Of a stretch of 64,000 nt of DNA, positions 1 through 8,395 are shown one piece after another; the stretch's first letter is position 1, and each line of letters opens with the position of its first letter. The notes below the pieces were generated by a model. The model made no database searches. It saw only the letters and a list, made by a program, of their open reading frames with translations, and was not told where the DNA came from. The DNA is taken from assembly GCF_001544975.2 (NCBI RefSeq), contig NZ_FCOG02000026.1:29173-93172 (forward strand). Direction: 5' to 3'. The translations under genes and the position numbers were made by a program. Origin of the DNA: Caballeronia arationis. Its GTDB lineage: Bacteria > Pseudomonadota > Gammaproteobacteria > Burkholderiales > Burkholderiaceae.

Positions 1-96
1 CCGCACGTCGATGCGAGCCAGCGCTACATGCGCAATCACATCGACCTCGACACGCTCGAAGCGATGGCCCGCTTTCCCCCAGTCGCCCATCCCTGA
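1..96 (+). CDS. betC: C-terminal fragment, probable choline-sulfatase
   Basis: An open frame enters from the left edge and stops at TGA 94-96, giving a 31-residue tail. It contains SQRYMRNHIDLDTLEAMARF, which resembles from memory the C-terminal extension of choline-sulfatases (BetC), periplasmic or cytoplasmic enzymes that hydrolyse choline O-sulfate to choline. The next gene is a choline-binding protein of the ChoX type, the partner expected in a betC-choX pair. Only the last residues are visible, so the assignment rests on the tail and on context and is tentative. Confidence 0.5.
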   Translation, partial: PHVDASQRYMRNHIDLDTLEAMARFPPVAHP

Positions 97-128
97 GCAC
101 ACGACCCCACCCTACAAAGGAAGCCGAC

Positions 129-1076
129 ATGAAAAAGCCCTTTGCACAAGCGGTATTCGGCGCGTTACTGCTATGCGCGGCGACGCTCGCATCGGCGGCC
201 GAGCCGGAGGCCTGCACGCAGGTGAGGATGGCAGGGCCCGGCTGGACCGACATCGATGCGACCAACGCGATGAGCGGCGTCGTGCTGAAGGCGCTTGGCT
301 ACAAGCAGAACGTAGCGAATCTCTCGGTGCCGATCACCTATCAGGGCCTGAAGAAAGGGCAGATCGACGTGTTCCTCGGTAACTGGATGCCCGCGCAGGC
401 GCCGCTCGTGAAGCCTTTCGTCGACGAGAAGTCGGTTGAGGTCGTGCGTCCCAATCTGAGCAACGCGAAGTTCACGCTGGCGGTTCCCGAGTATGTGGCC
501 GCGGCGGGTGTCCATACGTTCGCCGATCTCGCCAAGAACGCCGACAAGTTCGACAGTAGGATCTACGGCATCGAGCCGGGCGCGCCGGCGAACCAGAACA
601 TCAAGAAAATGGTCGACGACAAGGCGTTCGGGCTTGGCGGCTGGAAGGTCGTCGAGTCGAGCGAGACCGGCATGCTCACTCAGGTCGAGCGTGCCGTGCG
701 CGACAAGAAGTGGATCGTCTTCCTCGCGTGGGAACCGCACCTGATGAACACCAAGTTCAAGCTTACCTATCTCGATGGCGGAGATCGGTACTTCGGGCCG
801 AACTACGGCGGCGCGACTGTCAACACGGTGGCGCGCTCGGGCTATGAGGCGCAGTGTCCGAACGTCGCGCGTCTGTTCAGGCAGCTCACCTTCAATGTCG
901 ATCTGGAAAACGGCGTGATCACCGAGGTGCTCGACAAGAAGACCAATATCGACATGGCCGCGACCGATGCACTGAAGCGCCATCCCGAGTTGCTCAAGAC
1001 ATGGCTCGACGGCGTGACTACCGCGAACGGCGGCAACGGTCTGCAAGCGGTGCAGAGCGCGCTCGGCGTCAAGTGA
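129..1076 (+). CDS. choX: Choline/betaine ABC transporter substrate-binding protein (ChoX-like)
   Basis: This 315-residue periplasmic protein has a clear signal peptide (hydrophobic core about residues 8-22, cleavage near ASAAEPEA) and the OpuAC/ProX-type glycine-betaine-binding fold. The aromatic residues that form the ligand cage in ChoX are in place: GPGWTDIDA (about residue 37), GNWMPAQ, VPEYVAA and LAWEPHLMN. It would bind choline, possibly also acetylcholine or betaine, and hand it to a membrane ABC partner not present here. The start follows AAAGGA by a normal distance. It sits 32 bp after the putative betC. Paralogous to the caiX protein encoded at 4303. Confidence 0.85.
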   Translation: MKKPFAQAVFGALLLCAATLASAAEPEACTQVRMAGPGWTDIDATNAMSGVVLKALGYKQNVANLSVPITYQGLKKGQIDVFLGNWMPAQAPLVKPFVDEKSVEVVRPNLSNAKFTLAVPEYVAAAGVHTFADLAKNADKFDSRIYGIEPGAPANQNIKKMVDDKAFGLGGWKVVESSETGMLTQVERAVRDKKWIVFLAWEPHLMNTKFKLTYLDGGDRYFGPNYGGATVNTVARSGYEAQCPNVARLFRQLTFNVDLENGVITEVLDKKTNIDMAATDALKRHPELLKTWLDGVTTANGGNGLQAVQSALGVK

Positions 1077-1217
1077 GGAACTGGTCGCAACTGGACAGAT
1101 TCGCGTCGCAATCGGTCGAGCCGTGATCAATATGGTCTCTTACTTTTACATCATCGGTGCTTGAGCTTGCCGCTAGGGCTTTTTTGTTCACACCGGTTGA
1201 TGTTTCTGCGCTTTCGT

Positions 1218-1820
1218 GAAACTTGCTTTCTTAGTGGTCTATTAGCACTGCCCCTGTCCGGGGCGGCAGTCACTTTCTTTGCTGCTGCAAAGAAAGTAAC
1301 CAAAGAAAGCAGCTTTTTCAGGCAACAGTCTTAGGACGGCAACGCACTGGCAATACCGATTGGCCCAGCCCCTAAGTGTCGTCCTCAAAAGACCGAGGGG
1401 CTTGGCGCGCGGCACGCACTGTGAAATCGCGCAGTGAACGAGTTGGCACAGCAGTCATTCATCCGTTTTCGCTTCGCTGGACGAGAGGTACATTTGTCGC
1501 GTGGTTGAGGTTCGCGGTCGAGGTTGAAAACCGCTGGTTTTCGGACGCCCGTCGTCCGAGCGAAGCGCGGACGGATCGGAACGAAGTGCTTACCACTTTG
1601 TTGGACTGCGAGGGGTGTCAGTGCGTGCGCGCGCCAAGTCGCGTCGATGTTTGAGGGCGACACTTAGGCGCTGCACCACTCGGTAATGCGAGTGCGTTGC
1701 CGGTTTGTGACTGGTGCCAGAAAAGCTGCTTTCTTTGCTTACTTTATTTGCAGCAGCAAAGAAAGTAAGTCCCGCCCCGGACAGGGGCAGAGCTAATAGA
1801 CCACTAAGAAAACAAGTTTC
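1218..1820. repeat. Long palindromic intergenic repeat, copy A (603 bp)
   Basis: The whole stretch is one large imperfect palindrome. The outer ~100 bp at 1218-1317 (GAAACTTGCTTTCTTAGTGG at the edge) returns as its reverse complement at 1721-1820, and inner blocks pair too: AAGTGTCGTCCTC near 1375 with GAGGGCGACACTT near 1652, the CACGCACTG block near 1413 with CAGTGCGTG near 1619, and CGCTTCGCTGGACGA with CGTCCGAGCGAAGCG around the centre. Each end carries its own hairpin, ACTTTCTTTGC/GCAAAGAAAGT. There is no transposase, and short ORFs inside are unconvincing. The copy at 6231-6834 has the same architecture. It fills most of the 866-bp gap between choX and the porin; the rest (1077-1217, 1821-1942) shows no gene. 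Confidence 0.85.
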
Positions 1821-1942
1821 ATAGAAGCGCAGAAGGTCAAAAACCCATACGAGCCATCCCGAGCGAACGAGGGAATTCCGAGCGGCGGGGGCTCGTCCTT
1901 GTCCAACGAAACACGCAACGACAGCAGCAAGGGGATAAGCAA

Positions 1943-3091
1943 ATGAGAAAGGGAAATGCCGCCAGACTCGCGGGACTCGCACTAGCAGCGGGCGTGTCGA
2001 GTGCGCCCGCGATCGTTCATGCTCAGAGCAGCGTCACGCTGTACGGCATTCTCGACGCCGGCATCACCTACGTGAACAACACGGGCGGTGCGCATGTGTG
2101 GAAATTCGACGACGGCATTTCGTACGGCAACCGTATCGGCTTCAAGGGCGTCGAGGATCTCGGCGGCGGCCTTCAGGCGGTCTTCGTGCTCGAGTCTGGC
2201 TTTCACCTCGGTAACGGGCAATACGGCTTCGGCGGCGCAGAGTTCGGCCGGCAGGCCTATGTGGGCCTCAAGAATGCGTGGGGCACGGTCTCGCTCGGTA
2301 ACCAGCTCGACATGACCGAGGAGTTCGTCTATCTCTACAACATTTCCGCGTGGGCAAGCGGCTATGCGATCCACCAGGGCGACTTCGACCGCATGAACGG
2401 CGACCGCTTGCCGAACTCGATCAAGTTCCTCTCGAGCGATTTCTCCGGCTTCACGTTCGGCGGCATGTATTCGTTCGGCAACAACGCGGGCGACTTCCAT
2501 CGGAACAGCGCATGGAGCGTGGGCGCGCACTACGCGCGCAACACGTTCAACATCGGTGCGGCCTATACGCAGCTGAACAATCCATTCGGCATCTACGCGT
2601 TCGATCCTTACGCGATGATCGGCACGCGCACTTTCCTCGGCCAGCCGACGGTGTCCGTCGATCCGGCAACCGGCGCGGTGACCGATCTCTATATCGCGAA
2701 TTCGTTCCCCGTCGACAAGCAAGGCGCCTTCGCGATCGGCGCGGCCTATACGATCGGCGACGTGATGCTCTCGGGCAACTTCACCTATACGACGATCAAG
2801 GGCCTGGGCGTGACGTCGCACATGCAGGTGTACGAAGGCGGCGCGTCGTACAGCTTCACGCCGGCGCTCGCGCTGTACGGCGGCTACCAGCACACGAGCT
2901 TCGAAGGCAATCACTGGAATCAGGGCTCGCTCGGACTGCACTACCTGCTCTCCAAGCGCACCGACGTCTACATCTCCGGCGACTATCTGCGCGCCTCTGA
3001 TGGCGTGAACGCGGTGATCGGCTATAGCTTCACGCCGTCGTCGTCGAATACGCAAAGCGACGTGCGCATCGGCATGCGCCATTCGTTCTGA
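1943..3091 (+). CDS. Gram-negative porin (OmpC/OpcP-type, trimeric)
   Basis: A 382-residue outer-membrane beta-barrel porin of the betaproteobacterial family. It has a signal peptide ending in VHAQS at about residue 28, the hallmark start SSVTLYGILDAGITYVNN of the mature protein, alternating beta-strand pattern, and a C-terminal MRHSF with the terminal Phe recognised by the BAM complex. It allows passive diffusion of small hydrophilic solutes. Its position next to choline and carnitine genes suggests a role in uptake of quaternary amines, but that is only context. The start is preceded by AGCAAGGGGATAAGCAA, a usable ribosome site. The palindromic repeat A ends 122 bp upstream and may hold or separate its promoter. 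Confidence 0.9.
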   Translation: MRKGNAARLAGLALAAGVSSAPAIVHAQSSVTLYGILDAGITYVNNTGGAHVWKFDDGISYGNRIGFKGVEDLGGGLQAVFVLESGFHLGNGQYGFGGAEFGRQAYVGLKNAWGTVSLGNQLDMTEEFVYLYNISAWASGYAIHQGDFDRMNGDRLPNSIKFLSSDFSGFTFGGMYSFGNNAGDFHRNSAWSVGAHYARNTFNIGAAYTQLNNPFGIYAFDPYAMIGTRTFLGQPTVSVDPATGAVTDLYIANSFPVDKQGAFAIGAAYTIGDVMLSGNFTYTTIKGLGVTSHMQVYEGGASYSFTPALALYGGYQHTSFEGNHWNQGSLGLHYLLSKRTDVYISGDYLRASDGVNAVIGYSFTPSSSNTQSDVRIGMRHSF

Positions 3092-3094
3092 GCC

Positions 3095-4078
3095 TCAGTT
3101 GATCGCGGCGGCTTCCATCGACTGAGCGGAAGCCGTCGTGCGCAGTGCGCTGCGGTCGTGCCGCGGACTCGTGCCGAAGCGCGCGCGATACGTGCGCGAG
3201 AAATGCGAAGGCGATTCGAAGCCGCACGCCACGCAGACCGCCATGATCGACATGTCGGTCTGTTGCAGCAATTCGCGGGCGCGTGTGAGACGCAGGCCCA
3301 GATAGAAATGCGTCGGCGTGTCCTTCATTGCCGAGCAGAAGAGGCGTTCCAGTTGCCGTCGCGTCACGCCGATCGAATCAGCGAGTTCGTCCGGCGAAAG
3401 CGGCTCTTCCATGTGCTGCTCCATCACCCCGATCACCTGGATCAGCTTGCGGCTGTGGATGCCGTAACGCGCCGCGATCTGCATGCGCTGATGATCCGAA
3501 CGCTGCCGGATGCGCCCGAGCACGAATTGCTCGGAGACCTGCGCAGCCAGCTCCGCGCCATGACGGCGCCCGATCACGTCCAGCATGAGATCGATCGATG
3601 CGGTGCCGCCCGCGCACGTGATGCGCCGCTCGTCGATTTCGAACAACTCCTCGCTCACTTCGAGCGACGGATAGCGCTCCTTGAATGCCGACGCCGCTTC
3701 CCAATGCACGGTCACGCGCTTGTCCTGGAGCAGACCCGCTTCGGCGAGAATGAAGCTGCCCGTATCGATGCCCCCGAGCGTCACGTTCGCGCGGTCGAGC
3801 CGCCGCAGCCATTCGCCCGTCTCGCGCGTATAGCGCGCAAGCGGCTCGAAGCCCGCGACCACGAACACGGCGCTCGCATCCTTCACGCTGCCGAATGCGC
3901 CTTCCGCGTTCAGTGATATGCCGTTGCTCGCAGCGACCGGTCCACCATCCGCGCTGACAATGTGCCATCGGTACAGCGTGCCGCTGAACCGGTTCGCGAC
4001 GCGCAGCGGTTCGATCGCCGACATGAATCCGATCGACGAGAACTCGGGCAACAGCAGGAAATAGAAGTCTTCGGTCAT
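3095..4078 (-). CDS. cdhR: GlxA-family AraC-type regulator, likely carnitine regulator CdhR
   Basis: A 327-residue transcriptional regulator with an N-terminal DJ-1/PfpI-like (glutamine amidotransferase-like) domain (FYFLLLPEFSSIGFMSAIEP at the start) and a C-terminal AraC helix-turn-helix pair (SIGVTRRQLERLF and ACGFESPSHFSRTYRARFG). Pseudomonas CdhR and GbdR, which control carnitine and glycine-betaine catabolism, have this layout. It is divergent from caiX and the cdh genes, so control of that pathway is the obvious inference. A longer reading frame begins at TTG 4105; I prefer ATG 4078 because the family starts only a few residues before the FLLLP strand. It ends 3 bp from the porin stop. 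Confidence 0.75.
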   Translation of the reverse strand: MTEDFYFLLLPEFSSIGFMSAIEPLRVANRFSGTLYRWHIVSADGGPVAASNGISLNAEGAFGSVKDASAVFVVAGFEPLARYTRETGEWLRRLDRANVTLGGIDTGSFILAEAGLLQDKRVTVHWEAASAFKERYPSLEVSEELFEIDERRITCAGGTASIDLMLDVIGRRHGAELAAQVSEQFVLGRIRQRSDHQRMQIAARYGIHSRKLIQVIGVMEQHMEEPLSPDELADSIGVTRRQLERLFCSAMKDTPTHFYLGLRLTRARELLQQTDMSIMAVCVACGFESPSHFSRTYRARFGTSPRHDRSALRTTASAQSMEAAAIN

Positions 4079-4302
4079 CGGGTGCGCGCGCGGTTTCTTG
4101 AACAAGACACGCTAGCAAGCCGAAATTAGCCGCGCAATCGGGCGTCGCCCGGAGCATCGGGCGAAGGCCGACGGCACGTCGCAGGCAGTCAACTCGCGGT
4201 CGCAACCGGTCGCCTGCGCGCCTTTATGCGGCGGTACTTTCATGCACGGGCAGACAGAACGCCCGCCTCACAGAAACGCAAAGTCAACGGAACCCCGACG
4301 CT

Positions 4303-5256
4303 ATGAGACCTCTTTTCAAATCAGTGCTCGCCAGCCTGTGCATCGCATCGGCGTCGGCCGGCGCGGCCCACGCGCAGGCGAAGGAAGACGAGTCGTGCCG
4401 CACCGTGCGCTTCGTCGATATCGGCTGGACCGACATCACATCGACGACCGCGCTCGCCTCGGTTGTCTTCGAAGGGCTCGGCTATGCGCCGAAGACGACG
4501 GTCGCCTCGGTGCCGATCTCGCTCGCGGGCCTGAAGAGCAAGCAGATCGACGTGTCGCTCGGCTACTGGTGGCCGGTGCAGCAAAAGGCGGTCGAACCGT
4601 TCCTCGAATCGAAGTCGATCCAGAAGATCGAACCGCCGAATCTGTCGGGCGCGAAGGCGACGCTAGCCGTGCCGAGCTACGAATACGAGGCGGGGTTGAA
4701 GACGTTTGCCGACATCGCAAAACATCGCGACGAACTCGACGGCAAGATCTACGGCATCGAGCCCGGCAGCAGCGCGAACGCGAAGATCCAGAAGATGATC
4801 GACACGAACCAGTTCGGTCTTGGCGGTTTCAAGCTCGTGCAATCGAGCGAGGCGGGCATGCTCGTGACGGTCGAGCGCGCGATCCGCGACAAGAAGTGGG
4901 TCGTCTTCCTCGGCTGGGAGCCGCATCCGATGAACATCCAGATGAAGATCGACTATCTCTCGGGCGGCGATGAAGTGTTCGGCCCGAACTACGGCGAAGC
5001 GCGCGTCTATACGCTGACCAATACCGACTTCATCGCGCGCTGCCCGAACGCGGGCAAGCTCGTCACGAACCTGCGCTTCACGACGCAACTGGAGAACCAG
5101 TTGATGCAGCCGGTGATGAACAAGGAGCGTCCCGCCGACGCGGCGAAGGCTTACCTGAAGAAGAATCCGCAGGTGCTCGATGCGTGGCTTGCGGGCGTGA
5201 AGACGGTTGACGGCAAGGACGGCTTGCCGGCGGTCAGGCAGTACCTCGGTCTGTGA
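4303..5256 (+). CDS. caiX: Carnitine/betaine ABC transporter substrate-binding protein (CaiX-like)
   Basis: A 317-residue periplasmic binding protein with signal peptide (cleavage near AAHAQAKED) and the OpuAC-type fold. Ligand-cage aromatics are visible in [26 protein letters not shown] and LGWEPHPMN. It is clearly paralogous to the ChoX-like protein at 129-1076. In Pseudomonas, CaiX is the dedicated carnitine-binding subunit, encoded directly ahead of cdhC-cdhA-cdhB and sharing a permease/ATPase made elsewhere; the same order is found here and no permease is encoded nearby. It is divergent from the CdhR-like regulator with a 224-bp promoter gap. Carnitine specificity is inferred from context. 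Confidence 0.8.
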   Translation: MRPLFKSVLASLCIASASAGAAHAQAKEDESCRTVRFVDIGWTDITSTTALASVVFEGLGYAPKTTVASVPISLAGLKSKQIDVSLGYWWPVQQKAVEPFLESKSIQKIEPPNLSGAKATLAVPSYEYEAGLKTFADIAKHRDELDGKIYGIEPGSSANAKIQKMIDTNQFGLGGFKLVQSSEAGMLVTVERAIRDKKWVVFLGWEPHPMNIQMKIDYLSGGDEVFGPNYGEARVYTLTNTDFIARCPNAGKLVTNLRFTTQLENQLMQPVMNKERPADAAKAYLKKNPQVLDAWLAGVKTVDGKDGLPAVRQYLGL

Positions 5257-5285
5257 ATGTAGGACACACAAAGGACGGCGCGAAC

Positions 5286-6212
5286 ATGAACTACGAAGTG
5301 ATCGTGACCTGCGCGGTAACGGGCGCGGGCGATACGACGAACAAGCACCCGGCGATTCCGGTCACGCCGAAGCAGATCGCCGAGGCGGCCATCGAAGCGG
5401 CGCGCGCGGGCGCCACGGTAGCGCATTGCCACGTGCGCGATCCGCGGACAGGGCGCGGCAGTCGCGATCCCGCGCTGTATCGCGAACTGATGGATCGCAT
5501 CCGGTCGTCGGACGTGGATGTCATCATCAACCTGACCGCGGGCATGGGCGGCGATCTGGAGATCGGAAGGGGCGAAGCGCCGATGCAGTTCGGTGCGGGC
5601 ACGGATCTCGTTGGCGGGCTGACGCGGCTTGCGCACGTCGAGGAACTGCTGCCGGAGATCTGCACGCTGGATTGCGGCACGCTCAATTTCGGCGATGGCG
5701 ACTACATCTATGTATCCACGCCCGCGCAATTGCGGGCGGGCGCGAAGCGCATTCAGGAACTCGGCGTGAAGCCTGAGCTTGAGATCTTCGATACGGGTCA
5801 TCTGTGGTTTGCCAAGCAGATGCTGAAGGAAGGTCTGCTTGACGATCCGCCCTTGTTCCAGCTTTGCATGGGCATTCCGTGGGGCGCACCGCCGGATACC
5901 GGCACAATGAAGTCGATGGTCGACAACATGCCGCCGGGGGCGCACTGGGCCGGGTTCGGTATCGGCCGGATGCAGATGCCGATGGTCGCGCAGGCGATGC
6001 TGCTCGGGGGGCACGTGCGTGTCGGGCTCGAGGACAATCTTTATCTCGATCGCGGGGTGCATGCGAGCAATGGGTCGCTTGTGCAACGCGCTGTCGAGAT
6101 CATCGAGCGGCTTGGCGGGCGGGCGCTTACTCCTGCGGAAGGGCGCAGGAAGATTGGGCTGCCTCCGCGGGGGGAGCGGGCGTTGGACCGGCGGGCGTTC
6201 AACACCGCTTGA
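5286..6212 (+). CDS. cdhC: BKACE enzyme, probable 3-dehydrocarnitine:acetyl-CoA trimethylamine transferase-type cleavage enzyme
   Basis: A 308-residue beta-keto acid cleavage enzyme (formerly DUF849). Family motifs visible are [12 protein letters not shown], the metal-binding [15 protein letters not shown], and [11 protein letters not shown] near the C-terminus. In carnitine catabolism CdhC reacts 3-dehydrocarnitine with acetyl-CoA to give betainyl-CoA and acetoacetate. It follows caiX by 29 bp. A frame from GTG 5253 overlaps the caiX stop, but ATG 5286 has an AAGGA about ten bases upstream and matches the usual N-terminus [13 protein letters not shown], so I chose it. The stop is only 18 bp before repeat copy B, which separates it from cdhA. 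Confidence 0.8.
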   Translation: MNYEVIVTCAVTGAGDTTNKHPAIPVTPKQIAEAAIEAARAGATVAHCHVRDPRTGRGSRDPALYRELMDRIRSSDVDVIINLTAGMGGDLEIGRGEAPMQFGAGTDLVGGLTRLAHVEELLPEICTLDCGTLNFGDGDYIYVSTPAQLRAGAKRIQELGVKPELEIFDTGHLWFAKQMLKEGLLDDPPLFQLCMGIPWGAPPDTGTMKSMVDNMPPGAHWAGFGIGRMQMPMVAQAMLLGGHVRVGLEDNLYLDRGVHASNGSLVQRAVEIIERLGGRALTPAEGRRKIGLPPRGERALDRRAFNTA

Positions 6213-6230
6213 TGTTTTTTTCGCTTCCAT

Positions 6231-6834
6231 GGAACTTGCTTTCTTAGCGGTCTATTAGCTCTGCCCCTGTCCGGGGCGGGACTTACTTTCTTTGCTGCTG
6301 CAAAGAAAGTAAGCAAAGAAAGCAGCTAGGGGGCCAACGGTGTTAGGACGTAACCACACTAGCACTACTGAGTGGCCCAGCGCCTAAGTGTCGCCCTCAA
6401 AGGACTTCAGGGGCTTGGCCGCGCGGCACGCACTGTGTCATCGCACAGCCAACGAATTGGCACAGCAGTCATTCATCCGTTTTCGCTTCGCTGGACGAAA
6501 GGTGCATCAGTCGTGCGGTTTAGGTTCGCGGTCGTTGCAATCCGCTGGTTTTCGGTTGGGCCCCTCGTCCGAGCGAAGCGCGGACGGACCGGAACGCAGC
6601 GCATACCACTCCGGCGGAGCCTCAGTGGTGTCAGTGCGTGCCGCGCACCAAGCCGCGTGGATGGTTGAGGGAGACACTTAGGCGCTGCGCCACTCGGTAT
6701 TGCTAGTGTGTTGACGTGTTGTGACTGCTGCCAGAAAAGCTGCTTTCTTTGCTTACTTTCTTTGCAGCAGCAAAGAAAGTAAGTCCCGCCCCGGACAGGG
6801 GCAGAGCTAACAGACCACTAAGAAAGCAAGTTTC
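6231..6834. repeat. Long palindromic intergenic repeat, copy B (604 bp), inside the cdh locus
   Basis: The second copy of the palindromic element at 1218-1820, the same size to within one base. It is recognisable by GGAACTTGCTTTCTTAGCGG at the left edge, the CCCCTGTCCGGGG hairpin, ACTTTCTTTGC/GCAAAGAAAGT, GCCTAAGTGTCGCCCTC near 6382 and its reverse complement near 6670, and the mirror-image right edge at 6735-6834. No transposase or plausible gene lies inside. It occupies almost all of the 727-bp gap between cdhC and cdhA, two genes adjacent in Pseudomonas, so it probably inserted into an ancestral operon. The remaining gap before cdhA holds the GAAAGA repeat. Confidence 0.85.
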
Positions 6835-6840
6835 ACGAGA

Positions 6841-6876
6841 GAAAGAGAAAGAGAAAGAGAAAGAGAAAGAGAAAGA
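6841..6876. repeat. Hexanucleotide microsatellite (GAAAGA)x6
   Basis: Six perfect tandem copies of GAAAGA lie immediately after the right edge of palindromic repeat B and 64 bp upstream of the cdhA start. They are purine-only on the + strand. Slippage could change the spacing between any promoter in or near the repeat and cdhA. Confidence 0.95.
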
Positions 6877-6939
6877 GCAAGCGAAGCGACTAGCAGCAAA
6901 GCAGGGACCACCCTCAACCTCCGTCAGGAAATAACCGGT

Positions 6940-7887
6940 ATGCAAGTAAAAACCTTCGCCGCGCTGGGCGCCGGCGTCATCGGCAGCGGCTGGATAGCCC
7001 GCGCGCTCGCGCATGGCCTCGACGTGATCGCCTGGGACCCGGCGCCTTCAGCTGAACAGCAACTGCGCGCCAACGTAGCCAACGCATGGCCCGCATTGGA
7101 ACGCGCAGGCCTCAAGGAAGGCGCATCGCAAACAAGATTGCGCTTCGTCCCGACGGTCGAAGAATGTGTCACACAAGCAGACTTCATCCAGGAAAGCGCG
7201 CCCGAACGCGAAGACCTGAAGCTCACCCTGCACGAGCGCGTGAGCCGCGCAGCAAAGCCCGATGCGATCATCGCCTCTTCGACATCGGGTCTCCTGCCCA
7301 CCGATTTCTACGCCCGTGCGATCCACCCCGAACGCTGCATCGTCGGGCATCCGTTCAATCCGGTGTATCTGCTGCCGCTCGTCGAAGTGCTCGGCGGCGA
7401 ACGCACGTCGGGCGAAACCATCGATGCAGCGATAAGCTTCTACGCCTCCATCGGCATGCGGCCGCTGAAAGTGCGCAAGGAAGTGCCCGGCTTTATCGCG
7501 GACCGCCTGCTCGAAGCGCTCTGGCGCGAGGCGCTGCATCTCGTGAACGAAGGCGTCGCGACGACCGGCGAAATCGACGACGCCATTCGCTTCGGCGCAG
7601 GCATCCGCTGGTCGTTCATGGGGACGTTCCTCACCTACACGCTGGCGGGCGGCGAGTCCGGCATGCGACACTTCATGCAGCAGTTCGGCCCTGCGCTCGA
7701 ATTGCCCTGGACCAAACTGGTCGCGCCGAAACTCACCGACGAACTGATCGACCGCGTGGTCGACGGCACATCGCGGCAAACGGGCGGACGCAGCATCAAG
7801 GAACTGGAGCGCTATCGCGACGACTGCATCACGAGCGTGATCGATGCAATCGCCGCCGCGAAGGCGCGCCATGGAATCGAAGACTGA
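6940..7887 (+). CDS. cdhA: L-carnitine dehydrogenase (3-hydroxyacyl-CoA dehydrogenase family)
   Basis: A 315-residue NAD-dependent dehydrogenase. The Rossmann motif [17 protein letters not shown] is at residues 10-26, and [21 protein letters not shown] and [15 protein letters not shown] are typical of the 3-hydroxyacyl-CoA dehydrogenase/carnitine dehydrogenase family. The length is close to known CdhA enzymes (about 320). It would oxidise L-carnitine to 3-dehydrocarnitine in the cytoplasm, the substrate of CdhC. It overlaps the thioesterase gene downstream by 17 bp, as in the cdhA-cdhB arrangement elsewhere. Other 3-hydroxyacid specificities are possible; the caiX/cdhC context favours carnitine. 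Confidence 0.8.
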   Translation: MQVKTFAALGAGVIGSGWIARALAHGLDVIAWDPAPSAEQQLRANVANAWPALERAGLKEGASQTRLRFVPTVEECVTQADFIQESAPEREDLKLTLHERVSRAAKPDAIIASSTSGLLPTDFYARAIHPERCIVGHPFNPVYLLPLVEVLGGERTSGETIDAAISFYASIGMRPLKVRKEVPGFIADRLLEALWREALHLVNEGVATTGEIDDAIRFGAGIRWSFMGTFLTYTLAGGESGMRHFMQQFGPALELPWTKLVAPKLTDELIDRVVDGTSRQTGGRSIKELERYRDDCITSVIDAIAAAKARHGIED

Positions 7888-8395
7888 CGACGGGGGCGAG
7901 ATGGCCGCTGCATTCACGATCTACCGCGATACGGTGCGGCCCGAATGGGTCGACTACAACGGCCATCTGCGCGATGCGTTCTACATGCTGATCTACAGCC
8001 TCGCGACCGATGCGTTCATGGACCGCATCGGTCTCGACGACGCCACGCGCCGCGCCCGTCATCGCACCATCTACACACTGGAAGCGCATGTGAACTTTCT
8101 GCGTGAGATGAAGGAGGGCGCGCCGCTTCGCATCGATGCGCAGGTGCTCGCACGCGACGCAAAGCGCGTTCATCTGTACATGGAGATGTTCGAGGGCGAG
8201 GAAAGCGAGCCGGTGTCGGCAAGCGAGCAGATGCTACTGCACATCGATTCGAGCAGCGAGCCGAAGTCGGCTGTATTCGATGAAGACGTCGCCGGGCGGA
8301 TCGCCGCGTTGTGCAGCGACGCGCCGGCAGCACGTTACGCGGGACGCGTGATTGGCCTGCCGGTACGGTCTTCGGCAACAGCCGATCCCGCCTGA
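7871..8395 (+). CDS. cdhB: Hot-dog thioesterase, probable betainyl-CoA thioesterase
   Basis: A 174-residue acyl-CoA thioesterase of the 4-hydroxybenzoyl-CoA type. [19 protein letters not shown] holds the catalytic Asp-x-x-x-His region of the hot-dog fold. In the carnitine pathway it releases glycine betaine from betainyl-CoA. It is translationally coupled to cdhA. ATG 7844, 7871 and 7901 are all in frame; 7871 has AAGG six bases upstream, while 7901 (164 residues, GGGGG upstream) would better fit the short family length. The last 61 bp overlap the 3' end of the convergent copA-type gene, an unusually long tail-to-tail overlap. Confidence 0.72.
   Translation: MESKTDDGGEMAAAFTIYRDTVRPEWVDYNGHLRDAFYMLIYSLATDAFMDRIGLDDATRRARHRTIYTLEAHVNFLREMKEGAPLRIDAQVLARDAKRVHLYMEMFEGEESEPVSASEQMLLHIDSSSEPKSAVFDEDVAGRIAALCSDAPAARYAGRVIGLPVRSSATADPA

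Noticed and set aside
1161..1190. Possible terminator after choX near AGGGCTTTTTTG
   Set aside because: There is a T-run, but the stem available before it is only about three base pairs.
1218..1820. Insertion sequence with transposase
   Set aside because: Inverted ends are present but there is no transposase frame or convincing target-site duplication visible.
6703..7014. Small ORFs in the palindromic repeats (containing LTFFAAAKKVS-type peptides)
   Set aside because: They derive from both arms of the repeat and recur wherever it occurs; no ribosome sites and frame not conserved between copies A and B.
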